Shown: positions 5,920 through 6,815 of the stretch, piece after piece
Layout of the letters: every line of letters begins with the position of its first letter
Numbering within the stretch: the stretch's first letter is position 1
Origin: Chloroflexi bacterium UBA6019
GTDB taxonomy: Bacteria; Chloroflexota; Dormibacteria; Dormibacterales; Dormibacteraceae
Reading direction: 5' to 3'
DNA: 6,815 nt
Assembly: GCA_002427995.1 (NCBI GenBank)
Contig: DIZV01000071.1
Coordinates: forward strand, 8,828 to 15,642
Notes under the pieces: generated by a model
The model's database searches: none
What the model saw: only the letters and a program-made list of their open reading frames with translations
Told to the model about the DNA's origin: nothing
Position numbers and translations under genes: made by a program

Positions 5920-6456
5920 CTACCGGTGGCCCGACTTGCGGGCGATCCAGCGCATGTTGTAACGAGAGAGCACGTAGGTCAGGGCCAGCATTGCCAGGAT
6001 GCCGACGGTGACCCACTCGATCGTGCTGATGGCGAGCGGGCCGGGCGCCAGCGGCACCGGGCCGGTGATCTGGTTCTGCTTGATGATGAAGGCGGCGAGG
6101 TCCTTGATGTCCTGGTCCTTCAGCTTGCTGTCGCCGCCCTTGGCGGGCATCGCGCCGTAGCCGCCGACGCCGTTTTTGCCCGCCGTGATGGTGGAGATCA
6201 GGTACTGCGGGTCGAGCGGGTCCTTGGCATCGCCGAGCTTTTTGATCGGGTGCAGGGCCGGCCCGATGCCGCCCCCGAGGCTCGGCCCGTGGCAGGTGCT
6301 GCAGGTCGAGGAGGAGTAGAGCGTCTGGCCCTTGGTCGGGTCGCCGGGGAGGGCGGTGGTGGCCGCCAGGGCCGCCGTGGCGAAGCCGACGAGCAGGGTC
6401 GGCACGAGGAACGCGATCGCCGACGCGGTGAGCCAGCGGGGACGGCGCAGGTGCAT
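5920..6456 (-). CDS. Membrane-anchored mono-heme cytochrome c
   Basis: This is an exported electron-transfer protein of 178 residues. A basic start (MHLRRPRW) leads into a hydrophobic segment (about 10-31) ending AALAAT, a plausible signal peptide or anchor. The class I cytochrome c domain carries C52-S-T-C55-H56 for covalent heme, followed by GPSLGGGIGPAL; M103 in GYGAMPAKGG is the probable second axial ligand, and LKDQDIKDLAAFII is the terminal helix. After a proline-rich linker, residues about 142-163 form a second membrane segment, then a basic tail (RYNMRWIARKSGHR) suited to the cytoplasmic side. The architecture resembles cytochrome c subunits attached to quinol-oxidising complexes, but no bc-type partner is in the window. 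A GTG at 6480 would add eight residues, only 3 nt after the aconitase stop. ATG at 6456 gives a cleaner signal peptide and has a TACGAT box 8 nt upstream. Confidence 0.92.
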   Translation of the reverse strand: MHLRRPRWLTASAIAFLVPTLLVGFATAALAATTALPGDPTKGQTLYSSSTCSTCHGPSLGGGIGPALHPIKKLGDAKDPLDPQYLISTITAGKNGVGGYGAMPAKGGDSKLKDQDIKDLAAFIIKQNQITGPVPLAPGPLAISTIEWVTVGILAMLALTYVLSRYNMRWIARKSGHR

Positions 6457-6464
6457 CGCCCTAG

Positions 6465-6470
6465 ATCGTA
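6465..6470 (-). promoter_or_regulatory. Possible -10 box of the cytochrome c gene
   Basis: TACGAT on the minus strand ends 8 nt before the ATG at 6456, just downstream of the aconitase stop. If used, it would start a near-leaderless transcript at this ATG, and the alternative GTG start at 6480 would lie upstream of that transcript. No -35 is seen and the match is to a loose TANNNT pattern, so this is weak. Readthrough from aconitase is equally possible. Confidence 0.25.
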
Positions 6471-6483
6471 ATCGGTCCACTGC

Positions 6484-6815
6484 CTACGCCCGGCCCATCA
6501 GGTCGCGCAGCACCATCGGCAGCACTCCGCCGTGGCGGAGGTATTCGACGTCGGTGTCGTTGTCGAGCCGGGCGGTGACCTCGAACGAACGAGTCGCGCC
6601 GCGCTCATCCTCGACCTCCACCGTCAGGCGCTGGCGCGGCCGGAGGGTGTCAAAGCCACGGATGGTGAACTTCTCGCTGCCGCTGAGGCCGAGCGACTGG
6701 CGGGTCTCGCCGGCGCTGAACTCGAGCGGCAGGATGCCCATCCCGACCAGGTTGGAGCGGTGGATCCGCTCGAAGCTCTCCGCGATCGCCGCCCGGATCC
6801 TGAGCAAAAGGGGAC
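6484..6815 (-). CDS. acnA: Aconitate hydratase, C-terminal end, cut by window edge
   Basis: This is the C-terminal swivel-domain end of aconitase of the AcnA/IRP1 type, which interconverts citrate and isocitrate in the TCA cycle. The last 109 codons are in the window. The first visible residues, PLLLRIRAAIAESFERIHRSN, match the segment that in this family directly follows the catalytic GSSRDWAAKG motif, so that motif should lie just outside the right edge. LVGMGILPLEF then follows, with a typical ending DVEYLRHGGVLPMVLRDLM. The iron-sulfur cysteines are far upstream and not seen. The stop at 6486-6484 is followed at once by the cytochrome c gene on the same strand, suggesting cotranscription. 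The symbol is given by family resemblance of the C-terminus alone. Confidence 0.93.
   Translation of the reverse strand, partial: PLLLRIRAAIAESFERIHRSNLVGMGILPLEFSAGETRQSLGLSGSEKFTIRGFDTLRPRQRLTVEVEDERGATRSFEVTARLDNDTDVEYLRHGGVLPMVLRDLMGRA

Noticed and set aside
5926..6471. Open frame of 181 codons on the plus strand, opposite cytochrome c
   Set aside because: The minus strand carries the CSTCH heme motif, signal peptide and membrane anchor. The plus-strand product is rich in Gly, Arg and Asp with no features.
1..6815. CRISPR array, insertion sequence, tRNA/rRNA gene, phage or defence module
   Set aside because: Reading both strands I found no spaced direct repeats, transposase motifs, terminal inverted repeats, tRNA-like cloverleaf or rRNA sequence.

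Overview
The window comes from a very GC-rich bacterial chromosome. The housekeeping gene content, abundant GTG/GCC/CGG codons and a PucR-family regulator would fit Actinomycetota or a high-GC Chloroflexota/Dormibacterota-type lineage. No single feature fixes the taxonomy, and this placement is inference from general character only.

Left part (1-4665, minus strand): the first 953 codons of the glutamate synthase large subunit (gltB), cut by the left edge, lie 81 nt downstream of a PucR-type transcriptional regulator on the same strand. The regulator is clearly recognisable from its N-terminal PucR domain to its C-terminal helix-turn-helix. However, the two halves are in different reading frames, and the join lies near 3431-3447. 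Central part (4666-5259, plus strand): a divergent 90-bp intergenic region is followed by a tiny zinc-ribbon protein, then a 20-codon ORF that looks like the severed N-terminus of CofC (F420 biosynthesis). A strong intrinsic terminator and an unrecognised 57-residue charged helical protein complete this part. Right part (5270-6815, minus strand): the C-terminal end of aconitase (cut by the right edge), a membrane-anchored mono-heme cytochrome c and a nitroreductase-family flavoprotein lie in one tight row, with 3-27 nt and 17 nt between genes. This row converges on the 57-residue gene.

Functionally the window is mostly central metabolism: TCA cycle (aconitase), electron transfer (cytochrome c), a flavin oxidoreductase, and ammonia assimilation (GOGAT) with a possibly linked regulator. 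I do not see a defence island, mobile element, CRISPR array or new multi-gene system. The items most worth a second look are the frameshifted regulator, the cofC-like stub before the terminator, the small zinc protein with two competing starts, and a recurring -10-like box 6-12 nt before start codons that lack Shine-Dalgarno sequences. The last suggests leaderless or near-leaderless mRNAs.
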